DNA of 64,000 nucleotides from Rhodeus uyekii (Eukaryota; Chordata; Actinopteri; Cypriniformes; Acheilognathidae), in the NCBI GenBank assembly GCA_037043235.1, contig JAWRVZ010000024.1, positions 4,672,501-4,736,500 on the forward strand, in the 5' to 3' direction. The notes beneath the pieces were generated by a model. It did not search any database, was not told the origin of the DNA, and saw only the letters and a list, made by a program, of their open reading frames with translations. A program made the position numbers and the translations under genes. Numbering within the stretch: the first letter of the stretch is position 1; every line of letters starts with the position of its first letter. Positions 61,857 to 64,000 of the stretch are shown one piece after another.

Positions 61857-64000
61857 CAAATCAGTCTGAACATACAAAATGATGACATTTAATGGGAAGA
61901 CTACCCAACTCACCCACCCACACCACTTTGTCACATCAAAATAAAACTTGAAATAGTCCGAAAGCATGATGACTGTGGTGGATTATTTAGTGAGCATTTA
62001 AAGTTACAATGCTGTGGCTGTGTCCGAAATCGTCCCTATATCCTTATTCACAATTTCCTTCATTACTCAACAAATACTGTTCACATGAGGGACACTGAAT
62101 GCACAGGAAAGGCTGTTGCTTATGCATAGTTTGTGCTTGCTGTTTAATTACAAAATAATGTTTGCAACTTAAAAGGTTTAATTATATCACTAAATGAAAT
62201 ATTTAAAATTGCAACCATGTATTCATTGACGTTTTTTTTTTTTACACAGTATATTTTCTAAATGCAAATTTTTTTTTTTATGTTACGGCCTCAGTGTTTT
62301 TAATCAAAATGCCAAGACTTCTCACTGGTGATATGCCAAAATCCTCCAATCTTATTGTCCTCAGAAATACCGCCCCTTTCTTACAATCTACTCGTATTCA
62401 GATCTGCCATTAACCAATCAACTGATGCATAGAACTAAGGCCCCGCCCTTCCCTCAGATATAACATTCCCATCACAACAGGGAATTAATGATCTGTCGCT
62501 GCTTCTGTTACTAGAATATTGTTGATGTCATTTTAAGTGTTGTTTTTAGATGGTTTTAGTTCATTTTAAAACCGTTAAAGTGTGCTGAACCTCTCCAAGT
62601 GGGTCTCAGCTCCCACTGGTTAAACTGTGTCCTTTTCTTTAACTATGCCTGAGTTTCTGGAGCATTTTTTCCTGGGGCCACCTCATAAGCACATCCGACA
62701 AGAGTGCCGAAACTGTGTTGAAACTGCATTCAGAAAGAATAGGACATCAGCGTGAAGAAAATATCCCCAGATCGATAGTGACATAACTTCCCCCGAGGCT
62801 ATTCATGCTCAATACAACAGAGCAACATACGTACGAAGAGCCTGACATTTACATCAGACAAACAGCAAACAGGACCGGATCCCAGAGGACTAAGGTGGGC
62901 TGACGCTCTTCAGTGAACAAAAATACACTCAAAAGCAACGTTACTGCAGGAGATCTTTGAATGCTGGAGGATGACTAAATAAACTTTTAAATGACGAGAA
63001 AAGGATCATCTTTATTGCTAAATTGAGTTCATATTTAGCTTTGTCTTTTAGAACGCATCCATTCGTTTGGTTTGAAGCTTGCTTACAAATTAAAGGCTTT
63101 GCAAGTTTAATTGGACTTGTGGATAGAAAAGGATAGCAAACCAAGTGAAAGGTATGTGCCTGTAAAGGTAAAGCTGAAAAACAACAACCACCCAAGCATT
63201 TTTGAAATGTTGTGAGATGAAATATTTTATCAAAAACATTTGGCTCTATCTAGTTTGCTTGGCGGGTGATAGAAGACACATTCTGCTCCTTCATGACCTA
63301 CATGACAGCTAAGGACTCACTGATGGATTTTAACATTGCGAGGGAAGCTCAAACGACGTGCTGTTCATGGAACATTAGTTACATGGTTCGCACAGACATA
63401 TTCCACAGAAGCCTAACTTTAAAGCACAATTTAAATGTGATGTTGGCAGAGTGCAAAATAAAGGAAATTCATTTGGACAATATAACGTGTCGAATTGTGG
63501 ACACTGCCGAAAAGCCATCAGTGCAATCAACTGAACTGCCACATTCAAGTCCTAAAATATATCGTTAACTAGTCAGACCATCAGTAAAGTCTGTGGTTTA
63601 TACAGAGGACTCTATATCTGTCTTTATGGAATGCAATTTTAGAGCTTAGGCAGTATGCTATACTTTGCTGCAAAGCAATTTCTTGGACAAAACAACAGGA
63701 GTAAACCATGAAAATATATATATATTTTTTTTTGTCTGTGTGTTGTCACATGAAAAGTGGAAGAAGAGGAAAAAAGATATAGCTTTTCAAATAAATGAGA
63801 TCCTTTAAGGAAATCAAAAATTTAAGAGGGAAAAGCTGTTGAAATATATATATATATATATATACATCATTATTTTTGTGTGTTCTAGCAAATCATCCAA
63901 GATACCATATGGAGTCTTCAAGTCCTGCTGTGCAAAATTAATGTTGAGTAAAATACTGAGTGAAATATTAAGGCCGTTTGGTAATAGTCCAACTTACCCA
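61857..64000. other. AT-rich stretch, no gene recognised
   Basis: (TA)n at 63844-63864. The 100-codon frame at 63266-63568 has no domain signature and AT-rich codon use. No repeat family was recognised. Confidence 0.4.

Overview
This window looks like non-coding or intronic DNA from a ray-finned fish, probably an otophysan/cyprinid-type genome. That is inferred from the repeat content: tRNA-headed SINEs ending in the teleost tail motif (cgctttggataaaagcg), Tc1-like elements with CAGTGGTGTGAAAA ends, TTAA-flanked MITEs, hAT and pogo/Tigger-like MITEs with clear target-site duplications, and very long CA, GA and CATA microsatellites. Nothing looks bacterial: no operons, no long ORFs, no CRISPR. 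Most open frames in the window are chance frames in AT-rich DNA, microsatellites or transposons.

Layout. 1-4.6 kb: nothing recognised. 4.6-5.8 kb: defective Tc1-like element with a broken minus-strand transposase. 6.1-9.5 kb: LTR-like fragment, a Tc1 end split by a solo LTR, and a complete TA-flanked MITE. 10.6-11.9 kb: a retroposon-like unit carrying an intact 109-codon ORF (membrane helix plus coiled coil). 12-15.6 kb: SINE, LINE 3' end, solo LTR, MITE fragment. 16.3-17.3 kb: the most gene-like part, with a 59-nt candidate internal exon and, 0.7 kb downstream, a candidate first coding exon that encodes a signal peptide and ends at a consensus splice donor. 18.7-27 kb: SINEs, TTAA MITEs, two copies of a dispersed repeat about 2.3 kb apart, and an LTR nested in a MITE. 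27.7-38.7 kb: MITEs, the 31-base C tract, microsatellites and a possible minus-strand terminal exon near 34.1-34.4 kb. 40-47.7 kb: a large TTAA MITE, SINE, solo LTR, and a MITE with a LINE-like insert. 49.6-64 kb: more TA-flanked MITEs, LTRs and hAT pieces in unremarkable AT-rich sequence.

If the signal-peptide exon is real, the simplest reading is the 5' end of a secreted or membrane protein gene with a very long first intron on the + strand. No further exon could be assigned to it with confidence, and the gene is not recognised. The transposons record several rounds of nested insertion, giving a relative chronology for the locus.
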